This document shows, in pieces, positions 46,695 to 56,940 of a stretch of 64,000 nt of DNA (its first letter is position 1; each line of letters opens with the position of its first letter). Under the pieces are notes generated by a model, which made no database searches, was not told where the DNA came from, and saw only the letters and a program-made list of their open reading frames with translations. The translations under genes and the position numbers were made by a program. Source of the DNA: Marinobacter sp. EhC06 (GTDB taxonomy: Bacteria > Pseudomonadota > Gammaproteobacteria > Pseudomonadales > Oleiphilaceae); assembly GCF_001650915.1 (NCBI RefSeq), contig NZ_LXYO01000023.1, positions 1,116,001-1,180,000 of the forward strand. The letters are read 5' to 3'.

Positions 46695-46969
46695 TGGAGG
46701 TGGGTATGCATGAGGTGCCGCGTTTTCGTCGAGGGTTCCGGTTCCAGTGGGAGCCGGCCCAGGAGAGTTATGTGCTGCTTTATCCGGAAGGAATGGTGAA
46801 GCTCAATGGCAGTGCCGGTGCCATTCTCAATCAAGTGGACGGCCAGCGTACCGTGGCCGACATCGTCGCCAGCCTGGAACAGCAGTTCCCGGACGCCGGC
46901 CCGCTTGGCAAGGACGTAAGCGATTTCCTGCAGGACGCCCGGCAACAACACTGGATTGAACTGTCATGA
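46694..46969 (+). CDS. pqqD: PqqD, PqqA peptide chaperone
   Basis: Protein of 91 residues with winged-helix RiPP-recognition fold: [25 protein letters not shown] (read in part), LNGSAGAIL and [14 protein letters not shown]. It binds PqqA and hands it to PqqE. The ATG overlaps the pqqC stop and the end overlaps pqqE by four bases. Confidence 0.95.
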   Translation: MEVGMHEVPRFRRGFRFQWEPAQESYVLLYPEGMVKLNGSAGAILNQVDGQRTVADIVASLEQQFPDAGPLGKDVSDFLQDARQQHWIELS

Positions 46970-48102
46970 GCACGACTAACCCCCACAACGCCGGGCCACC
47001 CCTGTGGCTGCTGGCGGAACTCACGTATCGCTGCCCGCTGCAGTGCCCCTATTGCTCCAACCCGCTGGACTTTGCCCAGACTCAAAGAGAGCTGACGACC
47101 GAGGAGTGGGTAAGCGTGCTCCGTCAGGGCCGGAAAATGGGCGCGGCCCAACTGGGCTTCTCCGGGGGCGAACCCCTGGTGCGCCAGGACCTGGCGGAGC
47201 TGATTGCGGAAGCCCGGCACCTGGGTTACTACACCAATCTTATAACCTCAGGCCTGGGGCTGACGGAAGCCAAAGTGGACGCCTTTGCCGAGGCCGGGCT
47301 GGACCACATCCAGGTCAGCTTCCAGGCCTCAGACCCGGAGCTGAACAACGCCGTGGCCGGCTCCCGCAAGGCCTTTGACCAGAAGCTGGCCATGGCCCGG
47401 GCGGTGAAAGAAGCCGGCTACCCGATGGTGCTCAACTTCGTGATCCACCGTCACAACATCCACCAGATGAACGACATCATGTCCCTGTGTGAGCGCCTGG
47501 GCGCGGACTATGTCGAGCTGGCCACCTGCCAGTACTACGGTTGGGCCTTCGAAAACCGGGAAGGGCTGATGCCGTCCAAAGCCCAGCTGGTGCAGGCGGA
47601 ACAGGAAGTGAACCAGTACCGGGAACGGCTGCAGCAATCCGGCTCGGCCATGAAGCTGATCTTTGTCACGCCGGACTACTATGAAGAGCGCCCGAAAGCC
47701 TGTATGAACGGCTGGGGCAATCTGTTCCTGACGGTCGCGCCGGACGGCACCGCATTACCCTGCCACAGCGCCCGTTTGCTACCCATCGACTTCCCCAATG
47801 TCCGAGACATGGATCTTCAAAGCATCTGGTACGACAGCCCGGGGTTCAACCATTACCGGGGGGATAGCTGGATGCCGGAGCCCTGCCGCTCCTGCGATGA
47901 GAAGGAAAAAGACTTTGGTGGCTGTCGCTGCCAGGCCTATCTTTTGACCGGTAATGCCGATAACGCAGATCCAGTATGCAGCAAATCGTCGTATCATGAT
48001 CGAATCTTGGCAGCGAGGAGAGCTGCCGATCATGCCACGGCCGGCCTGACTGAACTGGTTTATCGAAATGCGGACAATTCACGGCTTTTCTTCCGGGGCT
48101 AA
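46966..48102 (+). CDS. pqqE: PqqE, radical SAM PqqA cross-linking enzyme
   Basis: Radical SAM enzyme of 378 residues. The 4Fe-4S motif CxxxCxxC is C23, C27, C30 ([10 protein letters not shown]), followed by the SAM-binding [10 protein letters not shown]. The C-terminal SPASM cysteines are seen in [26 protein letters not shown] and [10 protein letters not shown]. It forms the carbon-carbon bond between Glu and Tyr of PqqA. The next gene begins 35 bases before its stop. Confidence 0.96.
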   Translation: MSTTNPHNAGPPLWLLAELTYRCPLQCPYCSNPLDFAQTQRELTTEEWVSVLRQGRKMGAAQLGFSGGEPLVRQDLAELIAEARHLGYYTNLITSGLGLTEAKVDAFAEAGLDHIQVSFQASDPELNNAVAGSRKAFDQKLAMARAVKEAGYPMVLNFVIHRHNIHQMNDIMSLCERLGADYVELATCQYYGWAFENREGLMPSKAQLVQAEQEVNQYRERLQQSGSAMKLIFVTPDYYEERPKACMNGWGNLFLTVAPDGTALPCHSARLLPIDFPNVRDMDLQSIWYDSPGFNHYRGDSWMPEPCRSCDEKEKDFGGCRCQAYLLTGNADNADPVCSKSSYHDRILAARRAADHATAGLTELVYRNADNSRLFFRG

Positions 48103-49990
48103 CAACTCCGTCATTGATTCGGCACCGGGCGGCCATCAACACGACAAAACGGTGCTGAGTGCCTATGAAGCCTGCTCGGCCCATATCCAGCGCGGGGAGC
48201 TTACGGTGTCTCCGGCGGGAGTGTTCTGGCTGGAGTCGGATCCGGCGCGTGGCTTCAACACCCTCTGGCACCTTACTGATCAGGGACCGGTTCATCTTGG
48301 TCCTGATGATCTTGGCATCTGCAGCCGGGTCAACGGCTACGGTGGTGGCGCCCTGGCGGCTGCCGACAACGGCGTGTTCGTGGTTGGCGAGGATCAACAG
48401 ATACGGTTTGTCAGTCTGGCCGGCGGCGAGTGCGTTCGCCTGACCGATGATCCGGAGGCGGCCTACGGTGGGTTGGTCGCTGACCAGTCCCGTAATCGAG
48501 TGCTCGCGGTGCGGGAAGCGGAAGGTCAACAGCAGCTGGTTGCCGTCTCCATGCAGGGCGAACGCTCGGTCCTTCATGCCGGACTGGATTTTTACAGCGC
48601 GCCCGCGGTCTCGGCCGACGGAAACCAGGTTGCCTGGACCAGCTGGCAGCTGCCGGATATGCCGTGGCTGCGTACCCGCCTGTGGACCGCAAATCTTTCT
48701 GCAGATGGGCTGCTGGAGCAATGCCGGGAATGGCCCACACTTTCTGAGGCTTCGGTACAGCAGCCGGTGTTCGATGGCAACCAACTCTGGGTTTTGTCAG
48801 ACCAGGAGGGTTGGTGGCAACCCTGGCATATCGATACTTCGGGCGAGGGAGGATGGCACGCCAGCGATTCGCCAGCCCGGGATCATGCCAATGCCCCCTG
48901 GCAGTTGGGCGAATCCCACCACTGCCCAACCGGCAGGGGCGGTTGGGCCAGGGTTCGTTATTGTAATGGCACGGGTGAGCTCTGGCTAAGCTCCGGCCAA
49001 ACCGGTGAAGAAATCCGGGTTGCCCGGGACTTTGGCGACTTCCGTTGTCTGCAGTCGGCTGGCGAGCATCTCTACTGCATCGGACGCGCCGCCACCCGCC
49101 TGGACGCCGTCCTCCAGATTGATCTCGAGACCGGCCAGGCCCTCAACATTGCCGGGGGCGAAGAGGCCATGCCAGAGGCGCGGGCGGCACTGCCACTGGA
49201 TATCGAGATTCCGGCTCTGAACCCGAGTGAAGCTTCTATCCACGGATTTTTCTACACTCCGAAGCTGGCCACGCCAGACGTCCCTCCACTGATTCTGATT
49301 GCCCACGGAGGACCCACGTCGGCGGCCTACCCGGTGTTCAATCCCCAGGTTCAGTACTGGTGTCAGCGGGGCTTTGCCGTCGCCGAAATCAACTATCGAG
49401 GCAGCACCGGCTTTGGTCGTGAGTTCCGCCTGGCCCTGGAAGGTCGGTGGGGTGAAGTGGATGTCGCGGATATGGAACGGGCGGCAGACCACCTTGCCTC
49501 CTTCGGTCTGGCTGATGGGAGACGGGTGTTTATCCAGGGTCGCAGCTCCGGGGGTTACACGGCCCTGATGGCGATGATCCGGAGCAGGCGTTTCACCGCT
49601 GGCGCGAGCATGTTCGGCGTAACGGATCCGATGCGTTTACGGGCTATGACCCATCGGTTTGAATCCGGTTATCTGGATTGGCTGCTGGGCTCGCCAGAAA
49701 AATACCCGGAGCGGTGGCAGGAGAGAACGCCGCTGTTTCACGCCGAACGCATTACCGCGCCAATGATCTTTTTCCAGGGCGGACAGGACCGGGTTGTGGT
49801 GCCTGAGCAGACCCGGGCAATGACCGAGGCCATGAAAGCCGCGGGCAGGGCGCCGGAGCTGCACTGGTTTGAAGACGAGGGGCATGGTTTCCGGCGACAG
49901 GCCAATCAGGCCGGCATGCTCGAATGGATGTTCAGCTTCTACCGAAAGCATAGCCAAAAGGCCAATGATCAGGCGGAGAACTTGAGTTAA
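48068..49990 (+). CDS. S9 prolyl-oligopeptidase-family peptidase of the PQQ operon (PqqH-like)
   Basis: Serine peptidase of 640 residues: an N-terminal beta-propeller (about 1-380), then an alpha/beta hydrolase domain with nucleophile S493 in [11 protein letters not shown], oxyanion region [16 protein letters not shown], Asp in [13 protein letters not shown] and His in DEGHGFRRQ. It has no signal peptide. The start lies inside pqqE, so it is translated with the operon. P. aeruginosa has a similar peptidase (PqqH) in the same place. A role in releasing the cross-linked dipeptide from PqqA, as done by PqqF/G elsewhere, is inferred. Confidence 0.83.
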   Translation: MRTIHGFSSGANNSVIDSAPGGHQHDKTVLSAYEACSAHIQRGELTVSPAGVFWLESDPARGFNTLWHLTDQGPVHLGPDDLGICSRVNGYGGGALAAADNGVFVVGEDQQIRFVSLAGGECVRLTDDPEAAYGGLVADQSRNRVLAVREAEGQQQLVAVSMQGERSVLHAGLDFYSAPAVSADGNQVAWTSWQLPDMPWLRTRLWTANLSADGLLEQCREWPTLSEASVQQPVFDGNQLWVLSDQEGWWQPWHIDTSGEGGWHASDSPARDHANAPWQLGESHHCPTGRGGWARVRYCNGTGELWLSSGQTGEEIRVARDFGDFRCLQSAGEHLYCIGRAATRLDAVLQIDLETGQALNIAGGEEAMPEARAALPLDIEIPALNPSEASIHGFFYTPKLATPDVPPLILIAHGGPTSAAYPVFNPQVQYWCQRGFAVAEINYRGSTGFGREFRLALEGRWGEVDVADMERAADHLASFGLADGRRVFIQGRSSGGYTALMAMIRSRRFTAGASMFGVTDPMRLRAMTHRFESGYLDWLLGSPEKYPERWQERTPLFHAERITAPMIFFQGGQDRVVVPEQTRAMTEAMKAAGRAPELHWFEDEGHGFRRQANQAGMLEWMFSFYRKHSQKANDQAENLS

Positions 49991-50034
49991 ACTCTCGGCT
50001 ATTCCTATAACAACAAACGGTCGAGTGCAGTCTG

Positions 50035-51198
50035 ATGAGTCACGATATCACTTCCTTGCGCAAGTTTGTGTCACCGGAAATTGTGTTTGGCGCCGGTTCA
50101 CGTAAGTCCGTGGCCAACTTCGCCAGTAATTTCGGTGCCCGGCATGTCTTTCTGGTGTCCGATCCGGGTGTGGCTGCCGCCGGTTGGGTCGATGAGATCG
50201 TGACGCTGCTGACCGATGCAGGTATCCGCTCCACCGTTTATAGCGGTGTTTCACCCAACCCCAAGGTGGACGAGGTGATGACCGGGGCCGAGTTCTACAA
50301 ATCCAGTGAATGTGATGTCATTGTCGCCATCGGTGGCGGCAGCCCCATGGACTGCGCCAAAGGCATCGGTATCGTCGCCACTCATGGCCGCAGCATCCTG
50401 GAGTTCGAGGGCGTCGACACCATCACCAACCCGTCACCGCCCCTGATACTGATTCCGACCACGGCGGGCACCTCGGCGGATGTTTCCCAGTTCGCGATCA
50501 TTTCCGACCCGAACCGCCGTTTCAAATTTTCGATCATCAGCAAGGCCGTTGTGCCAGATGTGTCCCTGATCGATCCGGAAGTTACCGAGACCATGGACGC
50601 CTACCTCACCGCCTGCACCGGCGTCGATGCCCTGGTGCACGCCATCGAGGCTTATGTGTCCACGGGCAGTGGCCCGCTGACGGACACCCATGCGCTTGAA
50701 GCGATCCGGCTGATCAACCGGAACCTGGAGCCGCTGGTGGACAACACCGCAGATCCCTATCTCCGGGAACAGATCATGCTGGCCTCCATGCAGGCAGGGC
50801 TGGCGTTCTCCAATGCCATTCTGGGTGCGGTGCATGCCATGTCCCACAGCCTGGGCGGGTTCCTGGATTTGCCCCATGGCCTCTGCAACGCCTTGCTGCT
50901 GGAACACGTAGTGGCTTACAACTTCCAGTCTGCCGAAGACCGTTTCCGCCGGGTCGCGGAGGCCATGGACATTGATACCCGTGGTATGGCCAAACCGGAA
51001 ATCAAGAAGCGTCTGATGAACCGAATTGTGGCGCTCAAACGTCGGGTTGGACTTGAAGCACGGCTGGCCCAGCTGGGTGTTTCGGTATCCGACATACCGC
51101 ACTTGTCCGGATTTGCCCTGCAGGACCCCTGCATTCTCACTAACCCCCGAAAGTCGTCGCTGCGGGATGTCCAGGTTGTCTATGAAGAAGCCCTCTGA
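50035..51198 (+). CDS. ercA: Iron-containing alcohol dehydrogenase ErcA
   Basis: Group III (iron-type) dehydrogenase of 387 residues. GGGSPMDCAKG forms the NAD-binding loop; ILIPTTAGTSADVSQFAI and the metal site residues (DALVHAIEAYVS, AVHAMSHSLGGFLDLPHGLCNA) are intact. In Pseudomonas aeruginosa ErcA lies next to ErcS and is needed for normal induction of ethanol oxidation. The kinase gene begins 16 bases before its end, so they are coupled. Fe or Zn use was not determined. Confidence 0.9.
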   Translation: MSHDITSLRKFVSPEIVFGAGSRKSVANFASNFGARHVFLVSDPGVAAAGWVDEIVTLLTDAGIRSTVYSGVSPNPKVDEVMTGAEFYKSSECDVIVAIGGGSPMDCAKGIGIVATHGRSILEFEGVDTITNPSPPLILIPTTAGTSADVSQFAIISDPNRRFKFSIISKAVVPDVSLIDPEVTETMDAYLTACTGVDALVHAIEAYVSTGSGPLTDTHALEAIRLINRNLEPLVDNTADPYLREQIMLASMQAGLAFSNAILGAVHAMSHSLGGFLDLPHGLCNALLLEHVVAYNFQSAEDRFRRVAEAMDIDTRGMAKPEIKKRLMNRIVALKRRVGLEARLAQLGVSVSDIPHLSGFALQDPCILTNPRKSSLRDVQVVYEEAL

Positions 51199-52948
51199 AC
51201 TCAAGGAAGGCGAACAGGACAGTAGCTACGGAATTGGCGATCTTCTCGGGCTGGGCAGCCAGTCCGTCCGCAAGAACTATTACCCCGCTCTGCAGGAGCG
51301 AATTGACGAGCTTGAGCAGGAACGCAACCGCTACAAGTGGCTGTTCGAGAACGCCCTGCACGGGATCTTCCAGGCCAACCTGCGGGGCGGTTTTCTGGCC
51401 TGCAATCCGGCCATGGCGAGGATCTGCGGTTACGACAGCCCCGAGGCGCTCACGGAAAAGGTCATCCGGCTCCGGGAACAGCTGTTCTGCAGTGCCAGCG
51501 AATTCGACGCCATACGCCAGGAACTGCTCAACGAAGGCAGCCTGAGCGCCCGGGAGACCCGTTTCCAGCGTGCCGATCGCACACCGGTCCACGTTGCTGT
51601 CACCCTGTTGCGACGTCCGGATCTTGGTCCGGAAGTGGTGGAGGCCTTCGTTGCGGACATCACCGAAAGGGTTCTCGCCAGGCAGAAGCTGGAGCAGCTG
51701 AACACCACTCTTGAGCGGCGCGTGGAAGAGCGAACCGAGGCGCTGCAGAATGCCAACGTGGGCCTGCGCTACCAGATCGAGGAGCGGGAGAAAGTCGAGC
51801 GTGAGCTGGTCATTGCCATGGAGGCTGCCAAAGAGGCCAATCGCAGCAAGGACAAGTACCTTGCTGCAGCCAGTCATGACCTGCTCCAGCCCCTGAACGC
51901 TGCCCGGCTGATGATCTCCGCGCTGCAGGACAGCACGCTTCCTGAACAGGAAACCCGCATGGTGCACCAGGTGCATCGGGCTCTGGAGGGCGCCGAGGAC
52001 CTGCTGGCGGACCTGCTGGATATTTCCAAGCTTGATCAGCAGGCGATGAAGCCGGACCTGGTGTACACCGATGTGGCCGCCCTCGCCAGATCCCTCGGCG
52101 AGGAGTTCGAGGCCGTTGCCGCCAATTCGGGCCTGGGCTTCCGGGTCCGCACGATACCAGCGACGGTCCGGACAGATCAGCGCATGCTGACCCGTATCCT
52201 TCGCAATTTGCTCAGCAATGCCTTCCGCTACACTCGCAAAGGCGGCGTGGTGATGGCCCTGAGGTCTAGGGGGGACCGGCTGCGGATTGAAGTCTGGGAC
52301 ACCGGTGTTGGCATTGAGGAAGACAAGCTCCGGGACATCTTCACCGAGTTTCACCAGCTGTTGCCCCAGGGCACCGGCGGCCGGCAGGGCGTAGGCCTGG
52401 GGCTGGCCATCGTGGAACGTATGGTCCGGGTGCTGGGGTACGACATTGATGTGGCCTCAAGGCCTGGTCGTGGTTCCCGCTTCGTGCTGACCCTGCCGCT
52501 TGATCCAGCCCAGGCCAGACCGGATCTGCCCCGTGCGGATTCGCTCCAGAATTTCGCCGATGGTTTTGACGGTGTGCCGGTACTGGTGATCGACAACGAG
52601 CCGGCGGTGCTGGAAAGTATGCAGTTGCTGCTGGAGAGGTGGGGTTGTGAGGTGCTGACGGCTGCCAGCAAGACCGAAGCCGTAGAGGTTCTGGAGCAAA
52701 CCGGCCAGATACCGGCCCTTATCCTTGCGGACTATCACCTGAACAACGAACGAACCGGCTACGATGCGGTGCACGGGGTTCGCCGCCACCTTGGCCGGGA
52801 TATTCCTGCCGCCATCATTACCGCAGATCGCAGCGACGACACCCGCAAAATACTGCGCGCCCAGTACCTGCCGATCCTGAACAAGCCGGTGAAACCCAAC
52901 CGACTCAGGGCCCTGATGACCAGTCTGCTTACCTCCGCGTCGTCCTGA
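51182..52948 (+). CDS. ercS: Hybrid sensor histidine kinase ErcS
   Basis: Cytoplasmic hybrid kinase of 588 residues: N-terminal region and coiled coil, a PAS domain (about 55-170, ENALHGIFQANLRGGFLACN), coiled coil, HisKA with H232 in AAASHDLLQPLNAAR, HATPase_c (DTGVGIEEDK, GVGLGLAIVER) and a receiver with D517 in LADYHLN. It has no transmembrane segment. It is a paralogue of NahK at 7328 but has one PAS domain fewer. By homology it takes part in the ethanol-oxidation signal cascade to AgmR/ErbR. The ATG overlaps ercA; a longer frame to 51026 lies within ercA and is rejected. Confidence 0.88.
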   Translation: MKKPSELKEGEQDSSYGIGDLLGLGSQSVRKNYYPALQERIDELEQERNRYKWLFENALHGIFQANLRGGFLACNPAMARICGYDSPEALTEKVIRLREQLFCSASEFDAIRQELLNEGSLSARETRFQRADRTPVHVAVTLLRRPDLGPEVVEAFVADITERVLARQKLEQLNTTLERRVEERTEALQNANVGLRYQIEEREKVERELVIAMEAAKEANRSKDKYLAAASHDLLQPLNAARLMISALQDSTLPEQETRMVHQVHRALEGAEDLLADLLDISKLDQQAMKPDLVYTDVAALARSLGEEFEAVAANSGLGFRVRTIPATVRTDQRMLTRILRNLLSNAFRYTRKGGVVMALRSRGDRLRIEVWDTGVGIEEDKLRDIFTEFHQLLPQGTGGRQGVGLGLAIVERMVRVLGYDIDVASRPGRGSRFVLTLPLDPAQARPDLPRADSLQNFADGFDGVPVLVIDNEPAVLESMQLLLERWGCEVLTAASKTEAVEVLEQTGQIPALILADYHLNNERTGYDAVHGVRRHLGRDIPAAIITADRSDDTRKILRAQYLPILNKPVKPNRLRALMTSLLTSASS

Positions 52949-53163
52949 CGCTCCTTCTAAAGGATTCCAGCATTCAACAGCCAAGTCCATTTCTGGCACT
53001 ACCTGGAATCGCCAGATAAGGACGCAGATGTCGGTTGCTCCTCTGCCACAGCAAGACCCGAAGCAGCCGAGGAGCCATTGACGTCTCAAGCGGCTGCCCT
53101 ATCATTAAATTAGGGCATCGCTTGTTGAAGAGCCATGCAAGTTCACCTATTCCGGATGCTGCA

Positions 53164-53898
53164 ATGCCCAATGATCGTGATTCCAGTTCATCTCCCCGGC
53201 CTAAAGGTTCTCGCCGCTCGTCGTCCGATCCGATCTTGCCCTGGGGGGAGAGCTGGGACAAGGCCGCTCAAAAGCACTTTGACCGCAGTGACTGGATTGA
53301 GCTGGCAGCTACCGTTCTGCTTTCGCTGGCGACGATCGTGGCCGCATGGTCGGCCTATCAGTCGACCCGGTGGAGTGGCGAGCAATCCATTACTATGACA
53401 ACGGCTTCCGCCAAGCGGATTGAGGCCACCCAACAAAACGCCATCTACACAAGTCAGGTTCAGCTCGACGCCATAGCCTGGGTCACCTTTCTGGAACACA
53501 TTCAGGCCGGAGACGAAAAGGGAGCCGCGTTTCTGAGAGATCGCTTTCGCAAGGAGTTTGTTCCCGCATTCGATGCCTGGATTGCGCTGGTGCCTGAGGG
53601 TGAGATACCACCGGGAACGCCCTTTGATCTGTCGGACTACAGGCCCGAAGCAATGCGCAAAGCAGAACGACTCAACGCGGAGGCTGACGCATTGTCTGCC
53701 GACGCGGCCGAAGCCAACCGGATTGGCGATAATTTCGTGTTGGTTGCCGTCGTCATGGCATCCGTGCTGTTTTGTGCCGGCGTGGGCACCAAGGTGAAAG
53801 GAAGGAAGCTTCGCCTCACCATACTGGTCATGGGCGCGGTGCTCTTCATCGGGGGCCTGAGTTTCATGTTAAGTCTGCCCCAAATAATTGCCATATGA
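53164..53898 (+). CDS. Membrane protein of unknown function (three predicted membrane segments)
   Basis: Protein of 244 residues beginning MPNDRDSSSSPRPKG. A hydrophobic segment (IELAATVLLSLATIVAAWSAY) after about residue 45 and two more at the C-terminus (FVLVAVVMASVLFCAGVG, LTILVMGAVLFIGGLSFML) flank a soluble central part rich in helices. The pattern (AAWSAYQSTRWSGEQS) is like a small conserved family of uncharacterised bacterial membrane proteins. No enzymatic motif. Earlier starts in the same frame lack a ribosome site. Confidence 0.7.
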   Translation: MPNDRDSSSSPRPKGSRRSSSDPILPWGESWDKAAQKHFDRSDWIELAATVLLSLATIVAAWSAYQSTRWSGEQSITMTTASAKRIEATQQNAIYTSQVQLDAIAWVTFLEHIQAGDEKGAAFLRDRFRKEFVPAFDAWIALVPEGEIPPGTPFDLSDYRPEAMRKAERLNAEADALSADAAEANRIGDNFVLVAVVMASVLFCAGVGTKVKGRKLRLTILVMGAVLFIGGLSFMLSLPQIIAI

Positions 53899-54069
53899 TG
53901 ACCGAACGTGCGTGGGGAGAGAGCGCGAATGCGCCGAGACGTGCAGGCAAGACAACCATGCAAAGAGTAATGCGGGTAATGCCCTGATGGTTACGTGAAT
54001 CAGGCTTCGCAGCAGCGTTTGCTTTAGTCATGGCACTCACCGGTTGCGTAACGGGCGGTGGATGATGGC

Positions 54070-54918
54070 TCAGAAGCCGTACGTTATGTAAAGGGTAGGG
54101 CCGTCGTACTGCACATCATAAGACTCCCGCGTGTTGTCGCTTTGGTGCTTCACATCCATGGCGGTATACTGGTACCCAACCCCGATACCGAAACGGTTGG
54201 CGAAGCGGTAGTCGGTACTGACGCTAGCGAACCGGTATCTACCGTCGTAATCATCGACGTTCAGGCTCAACCATCCTGAGTTGAAGTAGGCTGTCCACCG
54301 ATCCGAAAGCGCGTAAAGGATCTGCATGCGCAGGTTTGGCAGCGGCGCCAGTAAGTCGTTCTTGGAGCTGGTGACGCGCAGGCTGTCGTCATTCAGAGTA
54401 ACGGTGGCGTCGAAGCTGACTCCAAGCTCGAAGGCGTGAAGGCCGCCCCCTAGCTGCAATTCAAAACGGTCTGTTTGCAGGACACTGTACATGACATCAA
54501 GCATGTAGATGTCGGCGGAAAACTGCGAGTCCAGCGAGGCGCCCGCCTCATAAGTCTCGCCGTCGTACTCGAAGGTCTCGTTGACCACCCTCTCACCGCT
54601 AACCCGGTTTATATAGGCGTTCGCTACCAGGGTCCAGCGCGGGGTAAAGCGCCAGCGATAACCAAACAGTCCGCTAACGTAAGTGTCATCCACTCCCAGG
54701 TCGTCGAGCGATATACCTCCTAGTGGCCTGCCCCGAAGTGCTGCAGCGACCGCAATATCTGCAGACTGCTCGTAAATCCCCAGAATGAACTCGTGACGCT
54801 GCGTCAGTGCTGGATTTGTCGGCTCTGCCCAGGCCACTGACTGCCCGTAGGCTAGCATAGCGAGACCCGCAGCTTTTGCAGCTATACCTGCGGACCTGTG
54901 CCAATTTGACTTGCGCAT
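54070..54918 (-). CDS. Outer-membrane beta-barrel protein
   Basis: Exported protein of 282 residues: signal peptide ending SVAWA, then beta-hairpin repeats (FGYRWRFTPRWTLVANAYIN, ALSDRWTAYFNSGWLSL, FANRFGIGVGYQYTAMDV) and a C-terminal ITYGF aromatic end, as in 8-12-stranded outer-membrane proteins. Function unknown. A run of nine G residues on the coding strand lies in the ribosome-binding region, two bases before the ATG, and could vary in length. Confidence 0.75.
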   Translation of the reverse strand: MRKSNWHRSAGIAAKAAGLAMLAYGQSVAWAEPTNPALTQRHEFILGIYEQSADIAVAAALRGRPLGGISLDDLGVDDTYVSGLFGYRWRFTPRWTLVANAYINRVSGERVVNETFEYDGETYEAGASLDSQFSADIYMLDVMYSVLQTDRFELQLGGGLHAFELGVSFDATVTLNDDSLRVTSSKNDLLAPLPNLRMQILYALSDRWTAYFNSGWLSLNVDDYDGRYRFASVSTDYRFANRFGIGVGYQYTAMDVKHQSDNTRESYDVQYDGPTLYITYGF

Positions 54919-54920
54919 AT

Positions 54921-54929
54921 CCCCCCCCC
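54921..54929 (-). repeat. G9 homopolymer in the ribosome-binding region
   Basis: Nine consecutive C on the plus strand, preceding the beta-barrel start codon at 54916-54918 and following AGGGA. Slippage would change the spacing between ribosome-binding site and start codon. Confidence 0.55.
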
Positions 54930-55050
54930 TCCCTTCTTTATTTTGACACAGGCCACCCTTCCTATTGACTGAAGTATAGCAATCCCGAGTCTAAGCTGGT
55001 CAGAAGTTCTACCGTTCGCTGATCCGCAAGCAGTAGATCCGTGACACTCC

Positions 55051-55067
55051 TGTAAGACCTTCTTACA
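55051..55067. promoter_or_regulatory. TGTAAGA-N3-TCTTACA dyad upstream of the CotH operon
   Basis: Perfect 7-base arms with CCT spacer, 82 bases upstream of the CotH start. It matches TGTAGGA-N3-TCCTACA at 62897-62913 at 13 of 17 bases. The GacA/UvrY box has TGTAAG and CTTACA with six bases between; here there are five. Confidence 0.6.
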
Positions 55068-55149
55068 TACACTCTGAAGCGCTTCGCGAAATACTCCCTC
55101 AACCGGTCTCCGATACCGGCAGGTTTCAAAACATCTGAGGGAGTAACAG

Positions 55150-56940
55150 ATGAAAACAACAACGATTGGCCGGAAAGCCGGCAGTGGATTTGGGCATTGG
55201 TGGCTGGCAATGATCGGCGCTGTGCTGTTGGCCGGTTGCGGCGGTGGGGGCGGCGACACCGAGGTTTCAGACCCTTCTGATTTCGAACCCCCGGCGGAGC
55301 CCGTGAACATAGGGGGCGATGCCGAGCTTTATGATCCCGAGCGGCTGATTGATGTGTCGGTCACCATGAGCTCCGCCGATTTCAGCAAACTGAAATCGGA
55401 AGCCAGAACCCTGGCCAGCACCGATCGGGAATGCGTGCCCGAGTTCGAATACACGGAATTTACCGCCAGTGTCACCATCGACGGTGCCCGCATGGACCGG
55501 GTGATCGTGCGCAAGAAAGGCTACATGGGGTCCCTGAGCCCCAGTATCCCCTCTCTCAAGCTGGACTTTAACGATCTCTGGCCTGGTCGCACCTATCAGA
55601 ACATGACCCGGATGACCCTGAACAACAACCGCCAGGACCCCTCCAATGCCCGCCAGTGCATGGCCTATGACCAGTTCCGGCAGGCCGGACTCGCGGCGCC
55701 GAAATGCAACTACGCCAGGGTATCGGTCAATGGCGAAGACCTGGGGGTGTTTACCAATGTTGAACCCATTAAAAAGCCGTTCCTGACGCGGGCATTCGGG
55801 GATGATGATGGTAACCAGTATGAGGCCCAGACGGCGGATTTCGGCACCTGGCTGAGCCGGCGTTTTGAGAAGAAGACCAACGAAAAAGAAAACGACCGGA
55901 CCGACCTGCACGCCGTTACCGATGCTCTGGCGTTGCCCGATGAACAGATGGTGAATGTGTTGCCGCAGCTGGTGGATGTGGATGAATTTATCCGGCTCTG
56001 GGCGCTGGAAACACTTTTGGGCGCCTGGGATTCTGCCTCTGGCAATGCCAATAATTTCCACATTTACCGGAACCCCGGAGACGGCCTGTTCCATTTCATT
56101 CCCTGGGGCGCCGATACCGCGTTTCGCGGGGCACATCCTCTCAAGCCGCTGACAGGCGTGCTTTATCGCAACTTCTCGCTGGCGGACCGGCTGTTCAACA
56201 TTCCCGAATACCGGGCGCGCTATGTGGCCGAGCTTGAAAACCTGCTTGCCACCCAGTGGGACGAAGCCGCTTTGTTGGCGGAAGTGGGGCGGATAAGTGA
56301 GCTCACTGGAACCAGCGCGGAGGCGACTGCCAGCCTGAAAGCCTTCATCGGTGGTCGCGGCGAGGCCGGCGATGACGATTTCCGGCCTGCACGCAGGACT
56401 GTCATTGAACAGGCCATTGCCGAAGAAACGCCCTCCGGGGAAGTTTACCGGCTTGCGGATACGGAGCCTGACTGCAGTGCCCCGGCGACAACCAGCCTGA
56501 CTGGCTCCATCAAGTCTGAAGACGGAGCCGACACTGGAGCCTTCCGCTTTACGCTGCCCGGAGGTCGGGCGGTGAACGCGAGCCTGACCTTTGCCGCCTT
56601 TGAAGTGGACAGCCTGGTTTACTCGGTTGATCGCGAGTCGAAGCCGGCGGTGATCAGCCTGCTGCTGATTGGCGCGGACATCAACGACAACTTCACGCCC
56701 TATGTGCTGCAACTGTTCATAGAGGCATCCGACTATGTGCCTGGAACACACCAGTTCCACGGCTTCGCCACCAACGCTCTGCTGTTTGAAGTGGACGAAA
56801 GCCAGCCCGGGGATGTACGCACCCTGGCCCTGGGTGCCCAGGGCAGCATTACCATCAGCCGAGCAGGCACCGGCGCCAGTGAGGGCGACGTGGAACTGAC
56901 CCTGAATGCCACCCTGGAATACGATTCGGGCATCCAATGA
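55150..56940 (+). CDS. CotH-kinase-family lipoprotein
   Basis: Lipoprotein of 596 residues: signal peptide and lipobox LLAGC at about residues 26-30, then a glycine run. The CotH kinase domain (about 55-435) keeps the catalytic pattern WDSASGNANNFHIY (D294, N301, N302) and FIPWGADTAF (D322, metal binding), plus RKKGYMGSLSPSIPSLKLDF with the ATP-binding Lys. CotH proteins are atypical kinases phosphorylating spore-coat or other secreted proteins. A C-terminal beta-rich domain (about 445-596) is unassigned. It overlaps the VTC gene by four bases (ATGA) and is first of a four-gene operon. Its periplasmic or surface position makes the ATP source unclear. Confidence 0.85.
   Translation: MKTTTIGRKAGSGFGHWWLAMIGAVLLAGCGGGGGDTEVSDPSDFEPPAEPVNIGGDAELYDPERLIDVSVTMSSADFSKLKSEARTLASTDRECVPEFEYTEFTASVTIDGARMDRVIVRKKGYMGSLSPSIPSLKLDFNDLWPGRTYQNMTRMTLNNNRQDPSNARQCMAYDQFRQAGLAAPKCNYARVSVNGEDLGVFTNVEPIKKPFLTRAFGDDDGNQYEAQTADFGTWLSRRFEKKTNEKENDRTDLHAVTDALALPDEQMVNVLPQLVDVDEFIRLWALETLLGAWDSASGNANNFHIYRNPGDGLFHFIPWGADTAFRGAHPLKPLTGVLYRNFSLADRLFNIPEYRARYVAELENLLATQWDEAALLAEVGRISELTGTSAEATASLKAFIGGRGEAGDDDFRPARRTVIEQAIAEETPSGEVYRLADTEPDCSAPATTSLTGSIKSEDGADTGAFRFTLPGGRAVNASLTFAAFEVDSLVYSVDRESKPAVISLLLIGADINDNFTPYVLQLFIEASDYVPGTHQFHGFATNALLFEVDESQPGDVRTLALGAQGSITISRAGTGASEGDVELTLNATLEYDSGIQ

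Noticed and set aside
55051..55067. Possible GacA/UvrY box
   Set aside because: Half sites match, but the spacing is five bases instead of six and the second copy has TGTAGG/CCTACA, favouring a different LuxR-type regulator.
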